The notes under the pieces are model-generated. The model worked only from the letters and a program-made list of their open reading frames with translations. It had not been told where the DNA came from and did no database searches. A stretch of 64,000 nt of DNA from an uncultured Lachnospiraceae bacterium (GTDB taxonomy: Bacteria; Bacillota; Clostridia; Lachnospirales; Lachnospiraceae). The position numbers and the translations under genes were made by a program. Below are positions 9,029 through 16,884 of the stretch, one piece after another; within the stretch, counting starts at the first letter, position 1, and the number at the start of each line of letters is the position of its first letter. Location of the stretch: NCBI GenBank assembly GCA_947053345.1, contig CAMRSM010000026.1, positions 1-64,000 on the forward strand. Direction: 5' to 3'.

Positions 9029-10225
9029 ATGGAAAGCAAATACCAAAAAACCATATACGCCTGCTTTGTCGGCTACATCGTCCAGGCAATCGTAAACAAT
9101 TTCGTACCGCTGCTTTTTTTAACTTTTGAAAGCACCTACAGCATTCCGCTCAGCCAGATTACCTTGCTCATCACATTCAATTTCGGCATCCAGCTGTTGG
9201 TCGACCTTTTGTCCACAGGGTTTGTTGACCGGATCGGCTACCGGACCTGCGCTGTGGCAGCACACATTTTCGCGGCACTCGGACTGTTCGGGCTTGCCGT
9301 GCTCCCGGAACTTTTACCAAACGCTTACATAGGGCTTCTGATCTCCGTCACAATCTACGCCCTCGGCGGCGGGCTGCTCGAAGTGCTGGTCAGCCCGATC
9401 GTAGAAAGCTGTCCTACCAAAAACAAAGAAAAAACCATGAGCCTTCTCCATTCCTTCTATTGCTGGGGTCATGTGGGGGTGGTACTCCTCTCCACATTGT
9501 TTTTCAAATTTTTTGGGATTGGGAACTGGAAAATACTGACCTGCATCTGGATCGTCATACCAGCCGCAAACGCATTTCTTTTTTCCAAAGTGCCCATCGC
9601 ACCGCTTGTAAAAGACGGGGAAACGGGATTGTCTATGCCCGCCTTGTTTAAAAATAAAGTTTTCTGGGTACTTATGCTCATGATGCTCTGCGCAGGCGCG
9701 AGTGAACAGGCGGTCAGCCAATGGGCTTCCACCTTCGCGGAGCGCGGACTTGGCGTTGGCAAAACGGCAGGGGATCTGGCAGGCCCCATGACATTTGCCA
9801 TCTTGATGGGCAGCGCAAGGGCTTTCTACGGGAAATTTGGGGACAGAATCAATTTGGACAAATTCATGGTCGGCAGCGGGTTGCTCTGCATCGCATCCTA
9901 CCTGTGCATCTCCCTCTCACCCTCCCCCCTTTTATCCCTTTTGGGATGCGGGGTCTGCGGATTATCGGTCGGGATCATGTGGCCCGGCAGTTTCAGCAAG
10001 GCATCCGCGGCAATTAAAAACGGAGGTACAGCCATGTTCGCTTTGCTCGCACTGGCGGGGGACCTTGGATGTTCCGGCGGTCCCTCACTGGTAGGATACA
10101 TTTCCGGCGCGGCATCGGATGATTTAAAAAAAGGAATCCTTTCCGCAGTCATTTTCCCGATTTTATTGATTGCAGGGATATTTTTGCTGAAAAAGCCAAG
10201 AAAACAAAAAATAAAGGAGGCATAA
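9029..10225 (+). CDS. Major facilitator superfamily carrier (probably sugar)
   Basis: Polytopic inner-membrane carrier of about 398 residues with some twelve hydrophobic spans. The start MESKYQKT has AAAGGAG eight bases upstream; the longer frame from 8933 would read repeat DNA. The second loop has DRIGYRTC, matching the MFS A-motif region, and KNKEKTMSLLHSFYCWGHVG is typical of the FucP/sugar-like MFS branch. A DUF1349 protein follows after four bases, so they share an operon. A divergent cupin-AraC regulator upstream suggests inducible sugar uptake. The substrate is not deducible. Confidence 0.88.
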   Translation: MESKYQKTIYACFVGYIVQAIVNNFVPLLFLTFESTYSIPLSQITLLITFNFGIQLLVDLLSTGFVDRIGYRTCAVAAHIFAALGLFGLAVLPELLPNAYIGLLISVTIYALGGGLLEVLVSPIVESCPTKNKEKTMSLLHSFYCWGHVGVVLLSTLFFKFFGIGNWKILTCIWIVIPAANAFLFSKVPIAPLVKDGETGLSMPALFKNKVFWVLMLMMLCAGASEQAVSQWASTFAERGLGVGKTAGDLAGPMTFAILMGSARAFYGKFGDRINLDKFMVGSGLLCIASYLCISLSPSPLLSLLGCGVCGLSVGIMWPGSFSKASAAIKNGGTAMFALLALAGDLGCSGGPSLVGYISGAASDDLKKGILSAVIFPILLIAGIFLLKKPRKQKIKEA

Positions 10226-10229
10226 CAAA

Positions 10230-10847
10230 ATGAAAGAAACAACCGACTTTTTACAAATGAATTTGGAGTGGACACGCAAACCCGCAAAAACTGAAATAAC
10301 GAACCATGACGTGGTAATTACAACAGAAATGGGAACCGACCTGTGGCAGCGCACATATTACGGATTTAGCAATGACAACGCGCCCGTACTGCAGGCAAGA
10401 ACTTCGGAAAAATATTTTTCGTTTATCGTCAAAACCCAGTTTGAGAGCAAAGAGCGCTTCGACCAGTGCGGCGTAGCAATGTATTTGGACAGCGACAACT
10501 GGTTTAAAGCCTCCATCGAATACGAAGACGAAAAAATCCAGCGGCTTGGGAGTGTGGTTACCAACCACGGCTATTCCGACTGGGCGACAACGGATATTCC
10601 GTCAGATATCAAGGAAATGTGGTATCGGTTCAGCCGCAGGGAAAGTGATTACTGCATTGAATGCAGCATGGACGGAAAAAATTTTAAGCAAATGCGCATT
10701 TTCCATATGTGGGAGGGCGCGGGCGAAATCACATTTGGCATCTATGCCTGCAGCCCGACTGCAGGCTCATACAAGGCAGTCTTTTCCGATATGAAGGTGA
10801 CAGAATGCCAATGGGCGGCGGATGGTGAGTGGCGCGTAGAAAAGTAA
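10230..10847 (+). CDS. DUF1349 family protein
   Basis: A 205-residue soluble protein without signal peptide. It matches the DUF1349 pattern, a concanavalin-like beta sandwich: FIVKTQFESKERFDQCGVAMYLDSDNWFKASIEYED, then LGSVVTNHGYSDWATTDI and a closing TFGIYACSP. Its AGGAGG lies within the last codons of the MFS gene, and the two are surely cotranscribed. Related proteins are often found with carbohydrate genes, and binding or processing of a sugar is plausible, but no biochemical role is established from this sequence. Confidence 0.8.
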   Translation: MKETTDFLQMNLEWTRKPAKTEITNHDVVITTEMGTDLWQRTYYGFSNDNAPVLQARTSEKYFSFIVKTQFESKERFDQCGVAMYLDSDNWFKASIEYEDEKIQRLGSVVTNHGYSDWATTDIPSDIKEMWYRFSRRESDYCIECSMDGKNFKQMRIFHMWEGAGEITFGIYACSPTAGSYKAVFSDMKVTECQWAADGEWRVEK

Positions 10848-10856
10848 TGACGGAAA

Positions 10857-10889
10857 GATCCGGGGGGTACACTTGCTGCCCCCCGGATC
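10857..10889. terminator. GC-rich hairpin between converging genes
   Basis: GATCCGGGGGG and CCCCCCGGATC are perfect 11-base arms around an 11-base loop. It lies between the end of the DUF1349 gene and the end of the minus-strand permease at 10932. No clear T-run follows on either strand, so it may be a mediocre terminator or an RNA-end stabiliser. Confidence 0.6.
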
Positions 10890-10931
10890 CGGTGACAATG
10901 CCGTATAGCATAATCAAAAGCCGTTCTTTTA

Positions 10932-11738
10932 CTAATTACCCGAACTTTTATAGTACCTCACACTATATCTCCAAAACAGGTACGCGAGCAGATACATCCC
11001 TATCCCCACCACAGGCGTTAGGTACAGAAAAGCCTGCGGATACCCCGCCATATCCTCCTTGCGCAGCAGATATTGTGCCGGGAAATAATTCACAAATGCA
11101 AACGGCATAATATAGATTATAATAAACTGCACCGCCTTATGGAAAATACTGATTGGGTAACCCGCAAATTTGCGCATGTTATAATAGAGCAATTCCTTTA
11201 AACTCCTCGTTTCAAACAGATAAATATTCAGAGTGGCAAGAAACAAAAACACTGCCCCCTGGATCAGAACACCGCCTGCCACAGCAACCAGGTAGTACAC
11301 AGCCGTCTCCAAATTCCAAGTAACCCCGACTTTCCCTGCAGAAACTAAAAACAAAACCAGCCCAAGCCCCCCATGCCCGACCGCAGCAAACCAGTCGGCA
11401 TTAGCAAAGATCAACTGGAACAAAAGCCCGCGCGGGCGCAGGATAAATCGGTCAAAATTCCCACTGCGCACCGTATTTCCAAAATCGCGGAGTCCCGTAA
11501 AGAAAATAATCATGATCCCGTAAGTCAAGAAAAGCAAACTGTACAAGAAAAGCAACTCATGGGTATTCCAACCATTTAGGTCATCAAATTTCAACAATGT
11601 AAAATAAATTACGATCACTCCCGTTGATTCCCGCAAAAATACTGCCAACGAGCGCAGCACGGCATCCACGCGGTACTGGAACCACGACTTTGCCGTTATT
11701 TTCGTATAGACTCCCGCCAAATGTATTACATCTCTCAT
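10932..11738 (-). CDS. ABC-2 type permease (COG3694-like)
   Basis: Integral membrane protein of 268 residues with six likely spans. The pattern (YFTLLKFDDLNGWNTHELLFLYSL, RDFGNTVRSGNFDRFILRPRG) is that of the ABC-2 permeases in PF06182, which occur in pairs with a COG4586 ATPase. The RSGNFDRFILRPRG loop is the family's hallmark and is matched by DGSIATELLRPIS in the neighbouring permease. It is the last gene of a minus-strand set: regulator, kinase, ATPase, ATPase, permease, permease. It likely forms the exporter pore as a heterodimer with the permease at 11858. The substrate is unknown. Confidence 0.88.
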   Translation of the reverse strand: MRDVIHLAGVYTKITAKSWFQYRVDAVLRSLAVFLRESTGVIVIYFTLLKFDDLNGWNTHELLFLYSLLFLTYGIMIIFFTGLRDFGNTVRSGNFDRFILRPRGLLFQLIFANADWFAAVGHGGLGLVLFLVSAGKVGVTWNLETAVYYLVAVAGGVLIQGAVFLFLATLNIYLFETRSLKELLYYNMRKFAGYPISIFHKAVQFIIIYIMPFAFVNYFPAQYLLRKEDMAGYPQAFLYLTPVVGIGMYLLAYLFWRYSVRYYKSSGN

Positions 11739-11857
11739 TTCCGTCCTTCACCCTTTCCTAAAACCCCACCGTTGTAACATAAACACGCCCATCTTAAATT
11801 AACCTGCTCCGATACCGCCGACCATTCCATTTTACTTTGCCCAAAACCCTATTAACA

Positions 11858-12655
11858 TCAACCGCCCTGCACGACCAATTTCTTCTGTCCCTTCTTCCAA
11901 AGAAAATCCCCCGCCAGATAAATCAGCAAAATCCACACAGCCTGCACTGCGCATTTTAACCCGGCTTCCTGCCAGGTCAGCTGCCCGAGATAAATCTGCA
12001 CTGGCGTAAAATAAATGGATGAAAACGGGGTAAAGCGTAAAACCCCTACCATCCATTCAGGCATAAACCATAACGGGATCATGGAACCGGAAAGCACATT
12101 GACAAATACATTTTTGATTGTCGTGATACTCCATACGTTCACAAACCAGAATGCCGCCATCTGCACGGTGAAGCTGATCACCCACAGCACGCCGTAACCA
12201 AGCATAGCGCTGAGCAAAAACACAGTAAACATTCCCAGCCCTGCCGGGGCACTTATGCCGATTGTCAGCACGACCAAGATAAGTGCCGGGGCAAACCGGA
12301 AAATCAAGTTAAACAATGCGTTTCCGGCATTTTCGGCAATCATCCTGCCCGGAACACTGATTGGGCGGAGCAGTTCTGTCGCGATGCTGCCGTCGTGTAT
12401 CTTATCCGGGAAAAAATAGTCATTTACGGAAAACACAGCGCCGAGCCCCATCGAAAGTACGAAATTTGTCGCGACCATCGGCAGGGTGATTCCGTCCACT
12501 TCCGTATTTCCGCCATAGAGCGCGCGGTAGATACCCCAGAATATGAATATTTGAAGGCAGGTGGACATAATATTCATTAAATGGTCGAAGCGGTACGCAC
12601 TCCGTCCAAGAAAACATTTTTTCGCATACGCAAAATAAGGTGCAAATTTCATCAT
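11858..12655 (-). CDS. ABC-2 type permease (COG4587-like)
   Basis: Membrane protein of about 265 residues with about six spans, the partner of the permease at 10932. The family loop reads FFPDKIHDGSIATELLRPISVPGRM. Both first Met codons are possible; GGAG in ATAGGAGAAAG lies upstream. Two tandem family A elements (12676-12889) occupy the spacer to the preceding ATPase gene, ending exactly at this ribosome binding site. It probably exports an amphipathic or toxic compound together with its ATPases, as inferred from the family only. Confidence 0.88.
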   Translation of the reverse strand: MMKFAPYFAYAKKCFLGRSAYRFDHLMNIMSTCLQIFIFWGIYRALYGGNTEVDGITLPMVATNFVLSMGLGAVFSVNDYFFPDKIHDGSIATELLRPISVPGRMIAENAGNALFNLIFRFAPALILVVLTIGISAPAGLGMFTVFLLSAMLGYGVLWVISFTVQMAAFWFVNVWSITTIKNVFVNVLSGSMIPLWFMPEWMVGVLRFTPFSSIYFTPVQIYLGQLTWQEAGLKCAVQAVWILLIYLAGDFLWKKGQKKLVVQGG

Positions 12656-12675
12656 CTCTATTCTTTCTCCTATAT

Positions 12676-12889
12676 TAAGTTCCGCAAGTTCCCTCCCACC
12701 ACCTCATCCGGCAGAGGATTTTCTGTCCGCTATGCTCCCATAAACTCCTCTGGGGATGCTGTCCGGGAACTTGCTGTTTTTAAGTTCCGCTAGTTCCCTC
12801 CCACCACCTCGTCCGGCAGAGGACTTTCTGTCCGCCATGCTCCCATAAACTCCTCTGGGGATGCTGTCCGGGAACTTGCTGTTTTTAAT
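12676..12889 (-). repeat. Two tandem family A elements (ATPase-permease spacer)
   Basis: Two copies with a 105-base period. On the minus strand each runs AACAG, stem GCAAGTTCCC, CGGACAGCATCCCCAGAGGAG, a GGGAGCAT block, GCGGACAGAAA, CCTCTGCCGG, GAGGGAACT. The copy next to the permease closes with a perfect stem GGGAACTTGC; the more distant copy has GGGAACTAGC, one mismatch. GGAACTTAA follows each, and the last is followed by TATAGGAG, the permease ribosome binding site. Confidence 0.85.
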
Positions 12890-12906
12890 TCCACCAAACG
12901 CCTCCG

Positions 12907-13890
12907 CTAAAATACCTCCCCACTATAGATTTTCCGGATAATGCTTTCAATCTCCGGCTCGGATATGTTCATGTCACGGATACTATAGCGATTGAGCAGG
13001 AGGTTCATCAGTTCGTTGATGTGTACCTCATGGCTCTCAAAAATAAAGCGCTTTTTGTTGTTGTCAAGATCCACAATTTCAACATGGCGGATTGGTGCAA
13101 CTTCCTGCGGCCCGGAAAATTCCACATCGAGCTGTCTTGTCGTCCCGTAGCGCTCCCGTATACCCGGCAGTGTGCCGTCATATACCTTGCTGCCCTTATC
13201 AATAATAATCAAACGGTCGCAGGTTTTTTCAATGTCCTGCATATCATGTGTTGTAAACAGCATTGTCACATTATCCTGACTGTTCAGCTCACGGATAAAA
13301 TTCCGTATGGTTTCTTTGCCTACAACATCCACGCCGATGGTCGGCTCGTCAAAGAACACAATTTTCGGCGAATGCAGCAATGCCGCAACAATGTCCGCGC
13401 GCATCCTCTGTCCAAGGGAAAGTTGGCGCACCGGTTGATTGAGGAAGCCGCCCATATCAAGCATCTCCGTGTAGCGGCTCAGGTTCTTTCGGTAGGTCTC
13501 ATCCGGGACACGGTAGATTGCCTTCAAAAGTTCAAAACTGTCGATCACGGGCAGATCCCATTGCAGCTGCGATTTCTGCCCAAACACAACCCCGATGCTG
13601 CCGACATAGGCCTTGCGCTGCTTATAAGGGATAAAACCGCCAACCCTGATCTCACCGCTCTCCGGGAACAAAATACCTGACAGCATCTTGATGGTTGTGG
13701 ATTTCCCCGCGCCGTTGGGTCCGATGAACCCGACCATCTCCCCTTGGCCGATCACAAAATCCAAATCTTTTACCGCTTCCTTTTTTTCATACTTCGGAAC
13801 AAATAAGTTGGCGAGCATCCCTGTCACACCACTTTTCCGCTTGTTAATACGGAATGTCTTACTTACACTTTTCACTTCAATAAAACTCAT
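12907..13890 (-). CDS. ABC transporter ATPase (COG4586-like)
   Basis: Cytosolic ATPase of 327 residues. It has Walker A GPNGAGKSTTIKML, Q-loop GVVFGQKSQLQWDLP, signature LSLGQRMRADIVAALL, Walker B IVFFDEPTIGVD with catalytic Glu, and an intact H-loop LFTTHDMQDIEKTCD. The KSQLQWDLPVIDSF segment and the C-terminal hundred residues (about 230-327) are typical of COG4586 proteins that work with paired PF06182 permeases. This is the catalytically complete ATPase of the set; the gene upstream encodes a second, less canonical one. Confidence 0.93.
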   Translation of the reverse strand: MSFIEVKSVSKTFRINKRKSGVTGMLANLFVPKYEKKEAVKDLDFVIGQGEMVGFIGPNGAGKSTTIKMLSGILFPESGEIRVGGFIPYKQRKAYVGSIGVVFGQKSQLQWDLPVIDSFELLKAIYRVPDETYRKNLSRYTEMLDMGGFLNQPVRQLSLGQRMRADIVAALLHSPKIVFFDEPTIGVDVVGKETIRNFIRELNSQDNVTMLFTTHDMQDIEKTCDRLIIIDKGSKVYDGTLPGIRERYGTTRQLDVEFSGPQEVAPIRHVEIVDLDNNKKRFIFESHEVHINELMNLLLNRYSIRDMNISEPEIESIIRKIYSGEVF

Positions 13891-13907
13891 TTTTCCCCCT
13901 TATTCTG

Positions 13908-14777
13908 CTAAACCATACTTTCCAATGTAGGCTTTTGGACTTTCACCTCAAGTACCTCTGTCTGCGTGAGCACCCGCTTTAAAATCTCCGCCGCCGTAAC
14001 ATGGTTTGAATTGTAAAAGAGCGTCAGCCGGTTTCCTTCTATTTTGTACCGCACCACCGGAAGATCCCCGAAATCCGGCAGTTCACCGCCAAAAACAATC
14101 GTCATCTCGTCGACGGGGACGAACTGGCTGCGCAGTCTCTCCCCGCTCCCGTAAAACGCCGCTTTTCCGTCCTTCAGAAGCGCAAAACGTGTACACAGCT
14201 TCGCGATTCCCACCATATCACTGGAAGCTGTAACCACCGTCAGCCCCCGCCGCCCGCGTTCCGAGAGGATTTCGCACAACGCCGCTTTTCCGTTTTCGTC
14301 AAGCCCTGCATTCGGTTCATCCAACAAAAGCAGCCTTGGTCTTACGGCCAGTACCGCGGAAAGTTCCGCACGCACACGCTGTCCAAGCGAAAGCTCCTTC
14401 ACCGCCTCATGCTCAAACGCGGTAAAATCCAAGCGTTTTGAAAGTACCCGGTATTCCTCCCAAAACTTTTTCTTTGGGATATGGTAAATACAGCGCACCA
14501 ACTCAAACCCCTGTCTCACCGTGTCGTTGCGGTCAAGCAGGGGCAAACCCGTAAAATACGCGGAAATGACGGGTTGAGAATCCTTACGCCAATCACTTGG
14601 TGCCATTCCCAATACCTGCACGCTCCCATCTTCCGGCACCAGCAGCCCGCACGCAAGTTTTAACAGTGTTGTCTTCCCGCACCCCGGCCCCCCAAGCAGC
14701 CCCACCCGCTCTCCTGCCGGAATATGAAGGGATAGACCGTCAAGTGTAAATTTTCTAACGTTAAAAAAATCAACCAT
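13908..14777 (-). CDS. Second ABC ATPase with degenerate H-loop
   Basis: A 289-residue ATPase resembling its neighbour. Walker A is GGPGCGKTTLLKLACGL, the signature is LSLGQRVRAELSAVL and Walker B is LLLLDEPNAGLDENG with catalytic Glu. The H-loop reads LTVVTASSDMVGIAKLC, so the switch histidine seen as TTHD in the partner is absent. There is a 17-base gap to the next ATPase. A heterodimer with one full and one weakened ATP site is a reasonable inference, as in other asymmetric ABC exporters. The start is right after the kinase gene spacer, with GGAAAGGG upstream. Confidence 0.88.
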   Translation of the reverse strand: MVDFFNVRKFTLDGLSLHIPAGERVGLLGGPGCGKTTLLKLACGLLVPEDGSVQVLGMAPSDWRKDSQPVISAYFTGLPLLDRNDTVRQGFELVRCIYHIPKKKFWEEYRVLSKRLDFTAFEHEAVKELSLGQRVRAELSAVLAVRPRLLLLDEPNAGLDENGKAALCEILSERGRRGLTVVTASSDMVGIAKLCTRFALLKDGKAAFYGSGERLRSQFVPVDEMTIVFGGELPDFGDLPVVRYKIEGNRLTLFYNSNHVTAAEILKRVLTQTEVLEVKVQKPTLESMV

Positions 14778-14814
14778 ACAGCCCCAAAACCCTTTCCTAC
14801 CCGAAATAAATATA

Positions 14815-14841
14815 TCCCCTGCAACATTTCATTGCAAGGGA
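14815..14841 (-). other. Intercistronic hairpin between kinase and ATPase genes
   Basis: TCCCCTGCAA and TTGCAAGGGA pair nearly perfectly around a seven-base loop in the 80-base spacer before the ATPase at 13908-14777. There is no T-run. It may mark an RNA processing or stability point inside the operon. Confidence 0.45.
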
Positions 14842-14857
14842 CTGGGATAAACACCAC

Positions 14858-15592
14858 TCAGACAGGGATAAACGCACAGGCACAAAACCAACTGTTCTCC
14901 TCGTAGAAGTCACAGACACCGCCATATTTTCCCACGATTTCTTTTGTCCGGGCGATACCCAGCCCGTGGACATCTTTATCCTGCTTCGTAGAATGCAGAT
15001 CAGGGTTTTGTTCCAACACCGATCCGCTAATCTTATTTTTCACAAGTATAGTTTCATAATCCCTGCGTTTCGTAATCCCGACAAAAAGCTCCGGCTCTCC
15101 CTCTGTGCGGCACGCCTCGATGGCATTATCCAAAAGGTTAGACAAAAGCGCGGAGAAATCCAGGCTTTCCATCCGCCTAAACGGAAGGTTTTCAATTTCC
15201 GCCTTGATCGAGATGCCCTGTCCTCTTGCAAAATTAAGCTTTTCATTTAGAATATGGTTCATCAGCAAATTCCCGGTTTCAACATAACTGTGAACCGCGT
15301 TTAACTTGTCAAGTATCTGCGACGTATATGCTTTTGCCGCGTCATATTCCCCACTGTTTAAGTAGGAAGCGATGACCATCAGATGGTTTTTCATATCATG
15401 TTTGAGCCTGCGCGCATTTTCATGCAGTTCCCGGATCTCTTCGTCCTGCCTGCAAAGCTGCCCGGAAGATGCCTTTAACTCATTCCACTGATATTCCAAT
15501 TCCGCTTTTTCGCCCGACAGCCGGTCAAATTCTTTCGCAAGCCGTCCGCACTCCTGCTGCCAGTCCGTTTTTTGATGTCTCTTCATGAGCAT
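14858..15592 (-). CDS. Soluble GHKL sensor histidine kinase (NatK-like)
   Basis: A 244-residue kinase with no membrane span. An N-terminal coiled coil (about 10-60) leads to the H-box RRLKHDMKNHLMVIASYL with the phospho-accepting His, then the N-box LLSNLLDNAIEACR and G-box VHGLGIARTKEIVGKYGG. This is the AgrC/CitA-like GHKL class that pairs with LytTR regulators. The regulator gene is immediately upstream on the same strand, and the ABC-2 genes follow. Lacking a membrane domain, it must sense a cytosolic cue or a membrane partner, possibly the transporter itself. Confidence 0.88.
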   Translation of the reverse strand: MLMKRHQKTDWQQECGRLAKEFDRLSGEKAELEYQWNELKASSGQLCRQDEEIRELHENARRLKHDMKNHLMVIASYLNSGEYDAAKAYTSQILDKLNAVHSYVETGNLLMNHILNEKLNFARGQGISIKAEIENLPFRRMESLDFSALLSNLLDNAIEACRTEGEPELFVGITKRRDYETILVKNKISGSVLEQNPDLHSTKQDKDVHGLGIARTKEIVGKYGGVCDFYEENSWFCACAFIPV

Positions 15593-15726
15593 TCCCCCAT
15601 CCTCATCCTTTAAGATTTTTTCACCGCCAGATTGTTCAAATATGCATTTTCAGTCAGCAAACACATCAACCCATCCCGTTTCCTAATCCAAAGCGGCCAA
15701 ACATGTGCCATGGCACTCTTTCACTT

Positions 15727-16473
15727 TTACGTTCCGAGCATCCATTTCATCAGTTTTCGTTTTGCGTCATTTGCATAACTTCTCCCGACCGGAATATGGG
15801 CTCCGTTTATCAAAACTACCTCGTCTGCACCCAGCGACCTCACCGCGGCCTGATTTACCAGAAACCCTTTGTGGATGCGCACAAACCCGTCGCCAATAAG
15901 CGAGGTTTCCACACCGGCAAGCGTTTCACGGAAACGGTAATATCCTCCCCCCGCATCCTCCGGCGCTCCCGGCAGACGGCCTGGCTCCCCCCTGCCATTC
16001 TGCGTCATAAAAACCCTCAAGTAATTTCCCTCCGCCTCAAAATATAATATATCGCCAAGCGGCAGCTTTATCCGCGCGCCTCCGGACTGAAAACAAAAAT
16101 GCCGTTCCCTTCCGGAAAGTTCTTTTACGCAATCCACAAGCAGCGCCGGAAGTTCTTCCTCCATATGGCTTTTGCGCACGAAACCAAATGGGTGGAACCT
16201 CAGGCTGTCATAGACAAGCTCATCATGGCTGGTCACAAAGGCAAATAAAGGCCGTTTTTCCAATCCGGAAAGCCTGCCTGCAATATCAAGCCCGGTAATC
16301 CCCGGCATGTCAATATCCAGCAGAAGGATATCACAATTCCCCATCTCCCCGAGCAGGCTGTAACCATCAGAAAAAGAACGGATCCCACATTCCTCCAATA
16401 TATTTTTTATATTTTCCGAAAGCCGTCTTATCATCTCTGGTTCATCGTCACAGATGAAAATATTATATCTCAT
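15727..16473 (-). CDS. LytTR family response regulator
   Basis: About 248 residues from MRYNIFICDDE, with AAAGGAG ten bases upstream. The receiver domain has the acidic pair CDDEPEM, phospho-acceptor Asp in DILLLDIDMPGITGLD and FAFVTSHDELVYDSL. The C-terminal LytTR DNA-binding domain begins about residue 140 (IKLPLGDILYFEAEGNYLRV) and ends VLINGAHIPVGRSYANDAKRKL. It is the first gene of the kinase/ABC-2 set and probably activates it. The family B array lies directly upstream. Confidence 0.92.
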   Translation of the reverse strand: MRYNIFICDDEPEMIRRLSENIKNILEECGIRSFSDGYSLLGEMGNCDILLLDIDMPGITGLDIAGRLSGLEKRPLFAFVTSHDELVYDSLRFHPFGFVRKSHMEEELPALLVDCVKELSGRERHFCFQSGGARIKLPLGDILYFEAEGNYLRVFMTQNGRGEPGRLPGAPEDAGGGYYRFRETLAGVETSLIGDGFVRIHKGFLVNQAAVRSLGADEVVLINGAHIPVGRSYANDAKRKLMKWMLGT

Positions 16474-16507
16474 GGTATCCGGGCTCCTTTTATGATTTCT
16501 TTTGAAC

Positions 16508-16730
16508 ATTATACCATGTCGTTCCGGCATGCTTCCCTGCAGGGCTTCGCAAGGGAAGATGTCCTCCTTCGTCGGACGGCGAACCGGCGCTGGTATAATA
16601 TCCTGCGGATATTATACCATGTCCTCTGGACATGCTTCCCTCCGGGGGATGCACACGGTTCGCCAAGGAAGATGTCCTCCTTCGTCGGACGGCGAACCGG
16701 CACTGGTATAATATCTGACGATATTATACC
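16508..16730 (-). repeat. Family B tandem palindromic array, copy 2 (inverted)
   Basis: Two full units and the end of a third, 113 bases apart, in inverted orientation to the array at 8675. The palindromes are at 16592-16618 and 16705-16730, with a half palindrome at 16508-16515. The inner stem GGTTCGC/GCGAACC is present in the unit at 16658-16700. The array lies between the divergent LytTR regulator and the MerR-type gene. Relative to the regulator it has the same orientation that copy 1 has relative to the MFS gene. Confidence 0.85.
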
Positions 16731-16771
16731 ATAGCATTTCAACCGGATGCGATAAAAAATTATTTTTTCTC

Positions 16772-16802
16772 TTGACCTTTCCGTAACGGAAAGGTATATG
16801 AT
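16772..16802 (+). promoter_or_regulatory. MerR-type promoter with 19-base spacer and palindromic operator
   Basis: TTGACC (16772-16777) and TATGAT (16797-16802) are 19 bases apart, the elongated spacing typical of promoters untwisted by MerR proteins. The spacer is filled by a perfect 21-bp palindrome at 16775-16795 with arms ACCTTTCCGT and ACGGAAAGGT. The next gene encodes a MerR-type protein, so autoregulation is very likely. Confidence 0.88.
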
Positions 16803-16884
16803 AAGTGCGGGAACCCATTTTCTATGAAGTCCATGATAACAACCAAAACTTTTATGCACCAGTCGGTGCAGCAAGGAGGCAAAT

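Noticed and set aside
8632-9089. Small open frames on both strands within the family B array
   Set aside because: They are translations of the repeat units, which repeat with them and show stem covariation rather than coding conservation.
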